Assembly: GCA_964059195.1 (NCBI GenBank) | Contig: CAXKWD010000004.1 | Span: 118,065,938-118,129,937 of the forward strand | Source: Ectobius pallidus | Taxonomy: Eukaryota > Arthropoda > Insecta > Blattodea > Ectobiidae | DNA: 64,000 bases | Direction: 5' to 3' | The notes under the pieces: generated by a model | Databases searched by the model: none | The model's input: only the letters and a program-made list of their open reading frames with translations | Told to the model about the DNA's origin: nothing | Shown here: one piece after another, positions 51,759 to 61,562 of the stretch | How the letters are laid out: every line of letters starts with the position of its first letter | Position numbering within the stretch: the first letter of the stretch is position 1 | Translations under genes and position numbers: made by a program

Positions 51759-53294
51759 CCTGGTATTTGGATTGGAAGAAAAAGGAAGTGTAAATATAAG
51801 ATGACCGGATCTGAAAAAGGATTGAATTGGACTGACTATGTAAAATAATTAGAGTGATTCCTACTTCACAAATTAATGTTTTACCTGACATCTAAGGATG
51901 AATGTACAATTTACGGTTGAGTGACTATAGTTTTTAATTGATTTGCTGAAAGACAATTCTCCGATACGAGACTTATTATATCAAATATGATGAGTATTCG
52001 CAGCAAATTAATCCACTACAAATACAAGTGCACTGTATTATTTTTGTGGTGATCTCAATGTGTAAATAGATAATTTTAAGTTATAAGGCTACCTCCCCTC
52101 TAAATTCAATGCTGAAGAGATAAAACATTCATTTGACCAAAGGAATCACACTATTATTTGACTTAATGATTAATTAGACACAACCATTTTCGGCACATTT
52201 TAATTTTATTTATTGGAATAGTATATAACATAATATGAACAAAATTTTAAATAAAAAAAAAAATAAAATAAATTATTTTACATACAAAAGTATGGACAGC
52301 ACATATTATCAACCCTTTCCCGAAAATTAACCAAGTAAAGTTATTTTAGAAGTGAAGAAAATATGGTAAGATTGAATCATGAATATGCTAAGAATATTGA
52401 AAAAGTGTATGCAAACAAGGTAAGATATTAATAAATTACGTATATGAGAAAAGTATTGAAAAAAATGTGATGGAGAAGAATGAAAGATGAAAGTTAAGCA
52501 AAGAATAAGAAAGTGTACCGTATAAAATTACGATGAAAATATGTAGCGACGAAATATGTGACATAAGTGAATGAAATATGATAATAGGTGAGATAAATAT
52601 TGATATTGAAAGAATTGAATAAGTTGATAGAAACAGATAAAGGATATTGAAAGTAATGAAAGGTAACATAGCAAAAAGTACTTACGAGGTGAAATTGGAA
52701 TAGGAGTATAATATGTGAAATCTGGATATAATTTAAGAGTTATTTAAGACCATAATAAGGAAAGGAAAGCGTACCCCAACGTTTCACTTCAATTAAGCAT
52801 CAGCATCAAAATTCAGAAGAATGAAGATAAAATTAATAAGACTAGGTTATGAACACAAACTTTAATCATAGTGTGTATTTTATTGATAAGATATAATGAA
52901 TATTTTTATGATTTACTAGTGTAACAGAAGGACAACGGACTGAATACAATATGTACGACGAATAATAAGAAGACAGACTACGTTAAGGTAAAATAGTATT
53001 GTAAAAGTGCATTTTATTGTTTATGAATTTATGTATGTGTATGTATAATTAACTAAAGAGTCAAGGTGATGTAAGGACACTAATTATGGAGAAAAACGTA
53101 TCAAACAAAGATAATTAATTAAGAAATAATATCACGAAACTATTTCAAAACAAATTTAAAAACCGAAATTAAAACAAGACATAGGACTATTTAGGACTTT
53201 GAAAACGGGTATTATAATGACTGTAAAATCTCGCTCGTATTATTCTTGATCACCCTAATATATCGCGTGATTTTCCACTCATTATGCGATCATA
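51759..53294 (+). other. Gypsy-3 3' untranslated region, no env
   Basis: About 1.5 kb of AT-rich sequence between the pol stop and the 3' LTR. No envelope-like ORF is present on the plus strand. No purine-rich tract is seen directly before the 3' LTR (it reads ATGCGATCATA). The short minus-strand frame at 52436-52669 is low-complexity and is not supported. Confidence 0.75.
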
Positions 53295-54662
53295 TGAAAC
53301 CGGACATTTCCTCATACGAACCGGCCTTTTTCCCCTATATTATAGTAAAATTCCTCAACTTCCAACATCAATAACTCAATAAATAAAATAATGACAATAA
53401 AACAAATTATACCAATAGAAAGAGAAAAACACCCCCTTCAATTTCATATACTACACTAAACTTTTAATTAACCCCTTCAATCATTTTAATCGGACATTAT
53501 AATTAACTCCCATAGTTTTAATCCGACAGACTTGAGACTTAGATCATTCGATTCAGCTAAAATCAGCCCACAAAATGGAAATAGTATTAACTCTGATAGC
53601 CTTCAGCTATCACAGTTATTATCACAGATATATTTAGTAGGAGGAGACTTCCTGTATGACAGACATTCTGGAGACTAGGTCGAGATGTCACATAAAATTA
53701 ATGACCCAACGAACATTAACGCATTTTAACCGAAGAAAGATTCAAACAAGCTAGCAGAAAACCAAGATCTCCTCCAATTAAGTAAAACCCTAGGTTGAAA
53801 CCATCCAATAGCAACAATTCACCCCTCCACCTACCCTGGATATATTATCAAAGAGCCCCGAAGTCACAGCATCTTTTTGGATCAGGAGACAGACGACGAA
53901 CCTACGACACTAAGACAGAGCCTTCAGCTAACTTTTATAACATGGACTAAACTACAATTTTCTATAAATATTCAACTTCAAAGATATCGAATCCGCGCAT
54001 TATAAATAGATCAATTTAGTATAATATAACATCGCCGCGCGTCAGTATTAACCTACGGAAGTAGAGATTGTATAAGTAATTTTTGTTAAAGTAATTAAAC
54101 TTAAAACGTACCCGGTGCATAACTAGTAAAGTTGCCCGCGAGATAAAAAGGAAGTATTAATAATCCGCGCCATATAAATAGAATCGACGGAATAATTATA
54201 GTGAAGAAGCGCGTAAGAAGTGAATATTATCATAGTCTTAGACATTGCAACAACAACTTATAATTACTACGACATCACCCCTTTGGACTTACATCATCTT
54301 ATGAAAAGACTCAATAATACAACTATTACCTTTCAGAACAAACCTTTTTATTTAGAATATAGATTGAAATAGAAAAGATCATAAACATTTTATTTCACCT
54401 AATACATCCCGATTTGCCTATTCGTTCCCTCGGACAATTTCTCTAGCCACCGACCCGTTATTAAGAATCTCGTGCATAAATCTATCAACTGAGCTACTAG
54501 CCGGCAATAACCCCTTTTCGACAACCAGAATCGCCCAACACCAGTACTCCCCGGTAGGACTGTGGTATAAATAATCTCCCAACTTGGCGACAACTAACCC
54601 GAATTAAAGTACAGCTATAAAATGGCACCCAACTCTTTTAAATCAACTAAAGAACTGCTATA
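53295..54662 (+). repeat. Gypsy-3 3' LTR
   Basis: 1,368 bp, nearly identical to the 5' LTR. The differences seen are A/G near 45171/54601 and C/T near 45227/54657. Confidence 0.93.
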
Positions 54663-55340
54663 AAGAATACCAATGGTTTCATGAAAGGCAGATTCGACTT
54701 GAAGCCTTTGAAGTTTGATAGATTCATTGAGTTCTAGTACGTCGATACGTGAGTATTCAGTCTTGTACTCACTGAATAATTCCTCGAAGGATGTGCGCAG
54801 ACTCAGAGCCTTGCAATAAAATTCTCTATCTTCTATGACAAGGGCTTGAATTGCCTGAACATAATTGAAGAAACGTGTCTTTATAAACTCGACACTAGAT
54901 AGCTTAGCCTGAGATTCTTGCTGGGCCGCAACTAACTTAGCCTCAGCTTCCTGCTGGGCCGCAACTAACTTAGCCTCAGCTTCCTGCTGGGCTGCAACTA
55001 ACTTAGCCTCAGCTTCCTGCTGAGCTTGCCTTTGGAAAATTAAATTGTCTAGGTGAGAAAGGGCTTGGAAAACGGTTTCTTCGACTTCCTCCCTATAAGC
55101 CATTTCGGCATCAGAAAATTCTAACTCCTCGATCTGAGATTGTATGTCTTGAAAATCATTACTAAGTTTTGTCATTGTATCTTTGCGCCTAAGCAGGTCT
55201 TGAATAGAAATTTCACTAGAACTAGTGAGATCAGCTATTATATTGGCTTGGCGGGTAATACGACTCTTAACAGGGGTTCGTTTAGCCTTAAGGGCCGCGA
55301 ATTCAGGACCCGGATTAGTCATATTTGATGAGATTTGCAA
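54663..55340 (-). CDS. BEL-2 Gag N-terminal part
   Basis: Start ATG at 55340 (MQISSNMTNPGPEF; a second Met follows six codons in). The segment is a helical N-terminal region, ending at the Gypsy-3 junction in SAFHETIGIL. It continues in frame at 43865 on the far side of Gypsy-3. It contains an 11-residue repeat (QQEAEAKLVAA) three to four times, encoded by 33-bp tandem repeats near 54910-55020. Apart from Gypsy-3 the frame is undamaged. Confidence 0.85.
54910..55025 (-). repeat. 33-bp in-frame tandem repeat in BEL-2 gag
   Basis: GCAACTAACTTAGCCTCAGC repeats at 33-bp spacing at least three times, adding 11 residues per unit to a predicted coiled coil without breaking the frame. Confidence 0.9.
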
Positions 55341-55813
55341 AGTCTTTTACAATAAATAATTGCTCAGTGTTAAATTAATTGCCCGCGTTTCGGGAATTAC
55401 ACATAGACGTTTACAATGGTAATGATTGAGATAAACAGACAAAACAGTTAAATACACTTGAAATTGTGTAGAATCTGTATCAGGTGTTTGTATTGTTGTC
55501 TGTGAGATTGTACAATATTTTACAAATAGACATGTATTACAATATGATAGTCAGGTAGCTCCGTACCTAGATCTCAAACGTGTTGAGGACACGGAGATAT
55601 GCTTGATATTATTAAAACTTGATAATAATAGTGATGCTAATGTTTATGAAACAACACTTATGTTGTTGCTAAATGCAATACTTTGCATGAATTCAAACAG
55701 GCTTGCAAATGCCTGGAGAGACTTATGTATTATATAGTATAAGATGAATTATTTATGATAATCAAGCAAATGCACTGAATTTAATTCAGGTTCGGAGCAG
55801 CCAGTAATATCTA
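55341..55813 (-). other. BEL-2 5' leader
   Basis: About 0.47 kb between the 36-bp repeats and the gag start. AT-rich, with no ORF of note. Confidence 0.6.
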
Positions 55814-55925
55814 AACATGTTAGTAATATCAACGGCCTGATGGACCTTCAACATGTTAGTAATATCAACGGCCCGGTGGACCAACAACATGTTAGTAATA
55901 TCAACGGCCCGGTGGACCAACAACA
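55814..55925 (-). repeat. 36-bp tandem repeats next to BEL-2 5' LTR, spanning the likely primer site
   Basis: AACATGTTAGTAATATCAAC begins units at 55814, 55850 and 55886, and AACATGTTA recurs at 55922 running into the LTR. Each unit contains the complement of TTGGTCCACCGGGCCG, a plausible tRNA-primed site. The first unit has several substitutions (TGGACCTTC for TGGACCAAC). Confidence 0.85.
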
Positions 55926-57089
55926 TGTTACCGCAAGGCGACCCTTCCTCTGGTAGTGGACCGTATTGAAAACTATTTGTGGGTTCGATTCCCGGCGATA
56001 ACATGCGGGGGAGAGAAGAATTGAGGAGAAGAATTGGGTTTCATTTCCAATCTTCAAATGGGTAAATTGATATACAAGAAATATGCACATGTGAACGATG
56101 ACGTTGCTTGATCAACACAAACTTGATGGTCTGGAATATATGCACTTCTTGAAATCTGCAGTTCTAGTTGTATCCAAGTACACATATATAGATGCACTGG
56201 TAGACTGTATTAATTCGGAGGACCATTTGTTGATGTAATAAATATAGCCTGTCGAAATTGTTATTTCGAAACTAGAAGATTGTATTGAATGCTGAAATTT
56301 AAGACTATTCACAGCACTAGTTCAGAAAAAAGAAGATTGCATAAATAAGCTGTTAACACTTTATTGCCAAGCATAAATGTCTGTATTTATTTAACAATTC
56401 GAAGTTGCATGAAGTCTCTTTATGACTACTAAATCTCACCGAATTGAAAACTAATCATAGTCCTTGTCTTGTGAATTATATTACTCACAGAATTGAAATG
56501 ATTGATATCTCCTTATGAAGGTTCAGTGTCCAGAGATAGAACGAAGCACCTTTAGCGACGTCTAGATGAATCCCTGTGATGTTGAAATTATGTTGAACTA
56601 TGTAAGAACATTGGAATTCTTAATCCAACACAAATGAAGATAAAAGGCATTTCGCCCGAAATTTAGCACTGTATGACGTGCTAAATGATTTGTTGAATAG
56701 AGCACATTGCCCTAGAAAAAGAGAATGGAACACTCAAATCGTTGTCCATTTTGAAGAAGAAGGATGAAGTGAATAATAAGGACAATTGAAGGTTGAAACA
56801 ATAAATAATCGCTAACCCAATAATAATAGCTTCACTTGTAAATAAGATTAATTAATCAATACATTAAAACGCACTATGCTAATATAATAATAAATAAAAT
56901 AAAAACAGAATTGATAAATTAGTAGTTATTTAAAAAATAAATAAATAATTTTGGAGTTGAGATTAAAATAACAATTGCCAAGACATACATTGAATTGATT
57001 GACTGTAAGCCTATACAGACAAATGAAAATCAAAGCCATCTGAAGTAAATTTATGGCAAGCAAGAAAGAAGGTATTACATGACGTAACA
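55926..57089 (-). repeat. BEL-2 5' LTR
   Basis: 1,164 bp, matching 39664-40827 with about three substitutions. It is followed by GCAGT. Confidence 0.95.
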
Positions 57090-57645
57090 GCAGTAGAAAG
57101 GCTAGTGCTGTGCTTAATGGATGTTAATGATGATGTTCCGAAGATTCTTGATTCAGTGTGTGTTATGAGCGATCTCAGTGTTTTGCTTACAATAAATAAT
57201 TGCAAAATACCTCAGCAAGAAGTCCCAAAAAACTGCAAGATAGTAAGCACAAAAAGTGTTCTTGATGAAATTTTTAGTTATTGATATCTCATGTATTGAT
57301 AGGCCTAGTATATGTAAAATGTATGTGAGCAGTGTACATTTATGAACCAAAGGCCCTATATAGGCTACATAAATTATATATAAAATATACTTTGATAGAT
57401 CATCTTGACATATTTTTTACGTATAGATATTGTACATCAATAGTATGTATGCGATAGTAAGTATAATTGATATATATTAAATGTCTGTATTGACATGAAT
57501 AGACGTACGATATACATCAAAAAGTGGGACATTTGAGCGTATATTATACGTAGATTTTATTTAACCAATATGTGTGATATACATTACCTAGATCTAGGGA
57601 TAACGCAATTTTTACATATATTTTACGTATGTGTGCTGAGTGGGA

Positions 57646-58130
57646 CCTCTCTTCTATGTGTCTTGAGAAAACTGACCCTGTCACCTGAAGTGTTACGCCT
57701 AGATATTTATAGTAGCTAACTATTTCTAGTTGTGAGTTTCCGAGTGTGAACTGGTCTTCCCGCGATATGTTACCTCCTCTCCTGAATTTCATTATTTTCG
57801 TCTTTTGTTGGTTTATATCAAGACCATTTCTTTCCGACCATGCATGTAATCTGTCCAGTCCAGTTTGTAAATTTGTTTTGCTTTTTGATAGCAACACCAT
57901 ATCGTCTGCATATAGAACAATATCAATATCACCTGTTGTAACTTCCTCTACTATGTCGTGTGTCATTACATTAAAAATAATTGGGCTTAAAGGGTCGCCT
58001 TGAAAGACTCCGTTCGTTTGTCTGATCAGATCCGACTTGCTTACCCCGTCATTATCACACAGGAGGTTGTAGCTCATGATATTTTCTAATAGTCTGAGAA
58101 ATTTGTTGTCATTTCCTAAAACATCTTTGA
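57646..58130 (-). pseudogene. LINE reverse transcriptase part (right piece of target LINE)
   Basis: The minus strand reads TNGVFQGDPLSPIIFNVM (RT motif B), VLYADDMVLLSKSKTNL (motif C, YADD), GLDINQQKTKIMKF and YYKYLGVTLQVTGSVFSRHI, ending at the THAP copy B border. The remaining C-terminus is at 37612-38189 on the other side. The YADDMVLL form and following Cys-rich end suggest an R1/Loa-like or related clade, which is not certain. Confidence 0.82.
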
Positions 58131-58517
58131 GTTTTTACATCAGGATGCATCAATGTTGGCAGTTGATCCAGTTTTTGTGGCCAAAATGTTGGCAGTCGTT
58201 CCATTTTTTCTTTTCTCGGTTGGCAATTCTTCCAAAATAAAGTGAAAGCGCCAAGCTGTAGCGAGTGGCGTTCATGTGTTCTGTGTGGCGTTTTATGATT
58301 CATTGTTGTCGTGATTGGTGCACGTAAAATTGAGTCTTTCGATATTGTATTCAAATACGTAACTTAGTTTATACACTGCGGTTGGTGTTTTGTTACATTT
58401 ATGACGAACGAAAGGCTGTCCGTAATCATGCATTTGATACTAACAATATTGACACGTGAAGAGCTTTTAGGTTAGTACCACGTTCTAGTAACTACACAAC
58501 TTATTTCGTCATAAACG
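58131..58517. other. No recognised gene; possible promoter of the exon at 58518
   Basis: ATGTTGGCAGT is repeated near 58152 and 58187. No ORF with family features is seen, and no TATA or initiator is clear enough to call. Confidence 0.4.
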
Positions 58518-58592
58518 ATGGATAATAAATTAAATCTGCCGAATCTACCACCTGATTTCCTTTTCGTGAAGTACTGTTGTAATGAACAGTTG
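58518..58592 (+). CDS. Candidate first coding exon, unknown gene
   Basis: ATG at 58518 (context AACGATGG) opens exactly 25 codons (MDNKLNLPNLPPDF, then FVKYCCNEQL) to a perfect splice donor, TTG/GTAAGT, at 58592/58593. An in-frame TAA two codons upstream supports this as the true start. The exon ends in phase 0. A mariner copy lies in the putative intron. I do not recognise the peptide. It could be a host gene or a gene of an undescribed element. Chance is possible at this length. Confidence 0.4.
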
Positions 58593-58701
58593 GTAAGTAG
58601 GCCTAAATGGTCTTTTATTGATTTTATGTTAAAAGGTACCGGATAACCTTCAGAATGAAGTGTTTTGTCCAGAAGATTATTAGGTAGTATGTACTATCAT
58701 A

Positions 58702-59562
58702 CAGGGTAGGATCAAAAAGTAGTAGGACCGAATTAATTTAAATTTTTTTATTGAACTATTGGGTACAAATCCTTAGTCGTTCTCGAAGTAACACCCTTGT
58801 GTTACGACACAATGCATATAACGCGATTCCCACTGCGCGTACGCCTTCTGGAACTCTCTTTCCGGTATCCCCTTCAGAGACGCCGTCACGGCCCCTTGGG
58901 CGTCTTCTACAGACCTGTATCGGTTTCCCTTGAGCCGAGGAAAGTGGAAGAAGTCCGGCAGTGCCAGTTCTGGACTGTAGGGGGGTGGGGCAACGTGGCA
59001 ACCCTGTGCATGGCCAGAAACTCCCTCACCAGCATCACGGTGCATTGTTGTGGTGAAGCTTCCAAGAATCGGCGATGTCTGGCCGCACGTGAAGGACGAA
59101 TGTTTGTGCGTCTGTCAGAGTCGAGAAGCACCTCCACTTTGGCCACATTTTTATCAATCCTTGAAGTTGATGGGCGACCGGCACGCTGGTCATCTTCGAC
59201 GGGCTCCCGCCCCTTCCGGAACAGCTTATGCCACTCGAACACTGTTGAGCAGCTCAAGACAGCATCCCCATAGGCATCCTTAATCATTCCGAGGGTCCCC
59301 GTTGCGGTTTACCCATGTTTGACGCAGAATTTAATGGCGTAGCACTGCTCGAGATTTTTCTCCATCTTGGATCACGACGACACTTCTTAACAGAGGTTCA
59401 CGGAAATCGATGTACTTAATCTCCACTTGCCCGCAGGCGACTGGAAAAAATATTGGTCTCTTCGGAAGGCTCCCCACTACCACGCCCAGGTGGTCAGATC
59501 GCCCTCCACTGCTCCGTTCACGCTACAGAAATTCATTTCTACTACTTTTTGATCCTACCCTG
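58702..59562 (-). mobile_element. mariner transposon, internally deleted
   Basis: The terminal repeat CAGGGTAGGATCAAAAAGTA is perfect at both ends and flanked by TA (58700-58701, 59563-59564). The interior is a minus-strand mariner transposase remnant. At 861 bp it is shorter than the usual length of about 1.3 kb. Confidence 0.92.
58772..59365 (-). pseudogene. mariner transposase remnant
   Basis: The N-terminal helix-turn-helix region is clear: DAYGDAVLSCSTVFEWHKLF, EPVEDDQRAGRPSTSRIDKN and SDRRTNIR. About 150 residues, including the first two catalytic Asp, are missing. The sequence resumes at VMLVREFLAMHRVATLPHPP and, in another frame, PPYSPELALPDFFHFPRLKG and the usual C-terminal EREFQKAYAQWESR. 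A TAA near 59310 also interrupts the start. It is inactive. Confidence 0.88.
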
Positions 59563-59564
59563 TA

Positions 59565-59965
59565 TGTTGGCGTTTTCAAGGAGAATTCAATCCTTTTGAA
59601 TATGCTCTGGCATAAGGGTAATTTTAGTCGCCCGCAAGCTCCCCTTGGACCAAACATAATATGGCGAAATCGAAATATAAGTCGCCCCTTAAGCTCCGCC
59701 CACTCGATATTCACATTGGCAAGTTGGAACTTTACACCCCAGCCGGGTCCCCTTTCCACTCTGCTTCCCGCGTGCCGCCTGCCCCGCTTCCCTGCAGCGC
59801 ATGCCATCATGGCTGTAGCTGCTGCTCAACGCCGGTAATGCATAATTGCAAGTGACATGTCACCTAATATTTCACAATAAAAAAGGACCGGGAAAACGGT
59901 CTTTGCGCCCCATACGAGTCCCTCACTTCAACTCTCTAACTCCCTCCCCTAGCAGGGGCATTTCC
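59565..59965. other. GC-rich stretch without a supported gene
   Basis: It contains two related CGCCC..AAGCTCC motifs (near 59630 and 59685), a CCGCCC box, and a short ATG frame near 59812 with a good start context that ends after nine codons. The 95-residue minus-strand frame has no known signature. Confidence 0.4.
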
Positions 59966-60340
59966 CCACTCAGCACACATACGTAAAATATATGTAAAAT
60001 TTACGTTATCCCTATATCTAGGTAATGTACATCACACATATTGGTTAAATAAAATCTACGTGTAATATACGCTCAAATGTCCCACTTTTTTATGTATATT
60101 TTACGTCTATTCATGTCAATCCTGACATTTAATATATATCAATTATACTTACAATCGCATACATACTATTGATGTACAATATCTATACGTAAAAAATATG
60201 TAAAGATGATATATCAAACGTATATTTTACATATAATTTATATATATATAGGACCTTTGGTTCATAAATGTACACTGTTTACATATATTTTATGTATACT
60301 ATCCATACATGAGAGATCCACCAAATGTATATTTGATATA
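59966..60340 (-). mobile_element. THAP transposon end, copy C (fragment)
   Basis: It starts CCCACTCAGCACACATACG and matches the first 370 bp of copy A (33413 onwards) closely, including the TACGTA-rich subterminal region. It is cut at 60340 by the inverted-repeat element that follows. Confidence 0.8.
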
Positions 60341-60920
60341 CAGGGACATCTTTCTTAGCGCCTCGCGTAATGTGCAGCCGCATGCACAACACCTCATGCT
60401 ACAATGGCAGATACATGGATCCTTCATAGAACCTGTATCCTTAAATGTGTTTGCAAGACATATTATGGTACTGCGGTCGGAATAGGCCTGTCTGAAAACT
60501 TCTGATGAAATTTTTTTGTTCTAGCACATGACTTATTTGTCCTCATGTACGTGATGTGTATAATCCGCAAAGGATTATTACACAACACAGTATACAATTA
60601 AATATTACACTGAAATATCACAGAGTTACGGACTGGGCTTCACAGTACACAAAGAAACCCTGCACTGAGAGCCTCTTAATCATAACATAACAGTAACAAA
60701 CACACTCCGCTCAGCCAGCCGCATAAACACTGCTATAGTACTGTATGTGGCAGAAAATTTGGAACAATTACAGCATCTTCTATATGAGCATAGCAAGTAC
60801 AAATTCTGAGACTCGGGTTAATGCAGGGGGGCATGAAGGATCCATGCATTGGCCATTGCAGCATGAGGTGCAGTGCATGCAGCAGCCAGTTACGCGACAT
60901 GCTGAGAAAGAATGTCCCTG
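60341..60920. mobile_element. TA-flanked inverted-repeat DNA element
   Basis: CAGGGACAT at 60341 and ATGTCCCTG ending at 60920 are each flanked by TA. Inverted similarity continues for about 85 bp (CACCTCATGCTACAATGGC against the complement of GCCATTGCAGCATGAGGTG). TA duplication and CAGGG ends suggest a Tc1/mariner-type MITE. No transposase is present. Confidence 0.75.
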
Positions 60921-61174
60921 TATAATTTTTGTAAACAATGTTTCTAAAATTGCATCTCCCATATTGTTTTTGCATTTTGAAGCAGTAGCTTTTTTAGAAT
61001 AACTATAAACAAGCTAGCTGTGAATAATTGACAAAAAAGACCCCAACATTGCATTTAATACAGATTGTAGGTAAGAAAATTAAATAATAGCACCATAACA
61101 ATATGTATTACAATATTTTATTCTTAACACATTACAAAAAGCTTAAAGAAAATACAAATAAATATTCAAAACAG
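60921..61174. other. No recognisable gene
   Basis: AT-rich spacer leading into a LINE scrap. Confidence 0.45.
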
Positions 61175-61390
61175 CAAAAGTTTGCCCTGTATTTAAAAAA
61201 GGTGACTTTAGTAACACCGAAAATTGCAGACCTATCTCACTATTACCAGTTTTCTCAAAAACTTAGAAAAAGCAATGTATAAAAGGCTCTTATCATTCAT
61301 AGTAAAAAACAATATCCTTTCCAAAGAACAGTTCGGTTTCCAAAAGTGTAAAACTATAGCAGAAGCAGTATTTACCTAACTTATTGGCAA
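61175..61390 (+). pseudogene. LINE reverse transcriptase fragment
   Basis: The translation gives PVFKKGDFSNTENCRPISLL and, after a frame change, KAMYKRLLSFIVKNNILSKE and QFGFQK, i.e. RT motifs 1-2 of a Jockey/I-group LINE. Both ends are missing. Confidence 0.72.
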
Positions 61391-61562
61391 ATTTTTTAAA
61401 TGGTGAATAAAAGAACTGAATTGAATTTAAAACAAACACATCAGCTGATGATGATGGGAAGACCTATTGAAATGATCATACATGATAATAGTGAAGTGTG
61501 TAGGCCCTAGGGACTCGTTCAAAAATCTAAAAATCCTACCAGTACCCTGTCTTTACATACTA
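61391..61562. other. Unassigned spacer
   Basis: Short AT-rich stretch between the LINE scrap and the foldback element. Nothing recognised. Confidence 0.4.

Larger units (their letters stand above)
43866..54662 (+). mobile_element. Ty3/Gypsy LTR retrotransposon Gypsy-3, apparently complete
   Basis: 10.8 kb, with 1,368-bp LTRs at 43866-45233 and 53295-54662 that differ at about two positions. Gag (699 residues) and pol (1,319 residues) are open and joined by a -1 frameshift signal. TGGCTACCAACGTG starts three bases inside the 5' LTR and differs at two positions from the tRNA-Lys-type primer-binding site. A 1.5-kb untranslated region separates pol from the 3' LTR. No env is present. It is potentially active and is the youngest element in the nest. 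Confidence 0.95.
39664..57089 (-). mobile_element. BEL/Pao LTR retrotransposon BEL-2, RT-less, split by Gypsy-3
   Basis: LTRs of 1,164 bp each (39664-40827, 55926-57089) differ at about three positions, so the insertion is very recent. The internal region on the minus strand encodes gag, zinc knuckles, protease, integrase zinc domain and C-terminal domain. RT, RNase H and the integrase catalytic core are absent, but the remaining coding sequence is open. Gypsy-3 (43866-54662) is inserted in gag with a 4-bp duplication. The native element is about 6.6 kb. Confidence 0.95.
39161..57286 (+). pseudogene. THAP-domain protein of copy B (nonsense codon; split by BEL-2)
   Basis: From ATG at 39179, MPRCCSVAGCKSNYKSQ opens a complete THAP zinc finger (C2CH: Cys pair, then CVKHF) with the AVPSIF motif near residue 85 and a short helical segment (NLNQAVAESLKELKSYAE). 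A TGA at 39572-39574 replaces the CGA (Arg) of copy A, a CpG-type transition. Coding resemblance continues to 39663, is broken by BEL-2, and resumes at 57095 (LVLCLMDVNDDVPKIL) to the stop near 57285. THAP domains bind specific DNA and occur in P-, Kolobok- and ISL2EU-type transposases. No catalytic domain follows here. Confidence 0.85.
38190..57645 (+). mobile_element. THAP-domain DNA transposon, copy B, containing BEL-2 and Gypsy-3
   Basis: The left end is CCCACGCAGCACGATATG and the right end is the complement of CCCACTCAGCACACATACG, as in copy A but in opposite orientation. The native element is about 2 kb: 38190-39663 plus 57090-57645. Both borders are LINE sequence from one broken gene. 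TACGTA-rich ends are conserved. Confidence 0.82.

Noticed and set aside
52436..52669. Possible antisense or env gene in the Gypsy-3 tail
   Set aside because: Low-complexity hydrophobic and serine-rich translation of AT-rich DNA. No signal, cleavage or fusion motifs that would support an envelope.
55814..55925. CRISPR-like array of 36-bp repeats
   Set aside because: The units are direct tandem copies with no spacers, inside an LTR retrotransposon.
59810..59840. Possible first exon starting ATGGCTGTAGCTGCT
   Set aside because: It stops after nine codons, and the splice donor candidate (CCG/GTAATG) is weak.
61441..61460. Second hammerhead-like CTGATGATGATGGG
   Set aside because: It has the CTGATGA motif but no stem II or GAAA at a workable distance.
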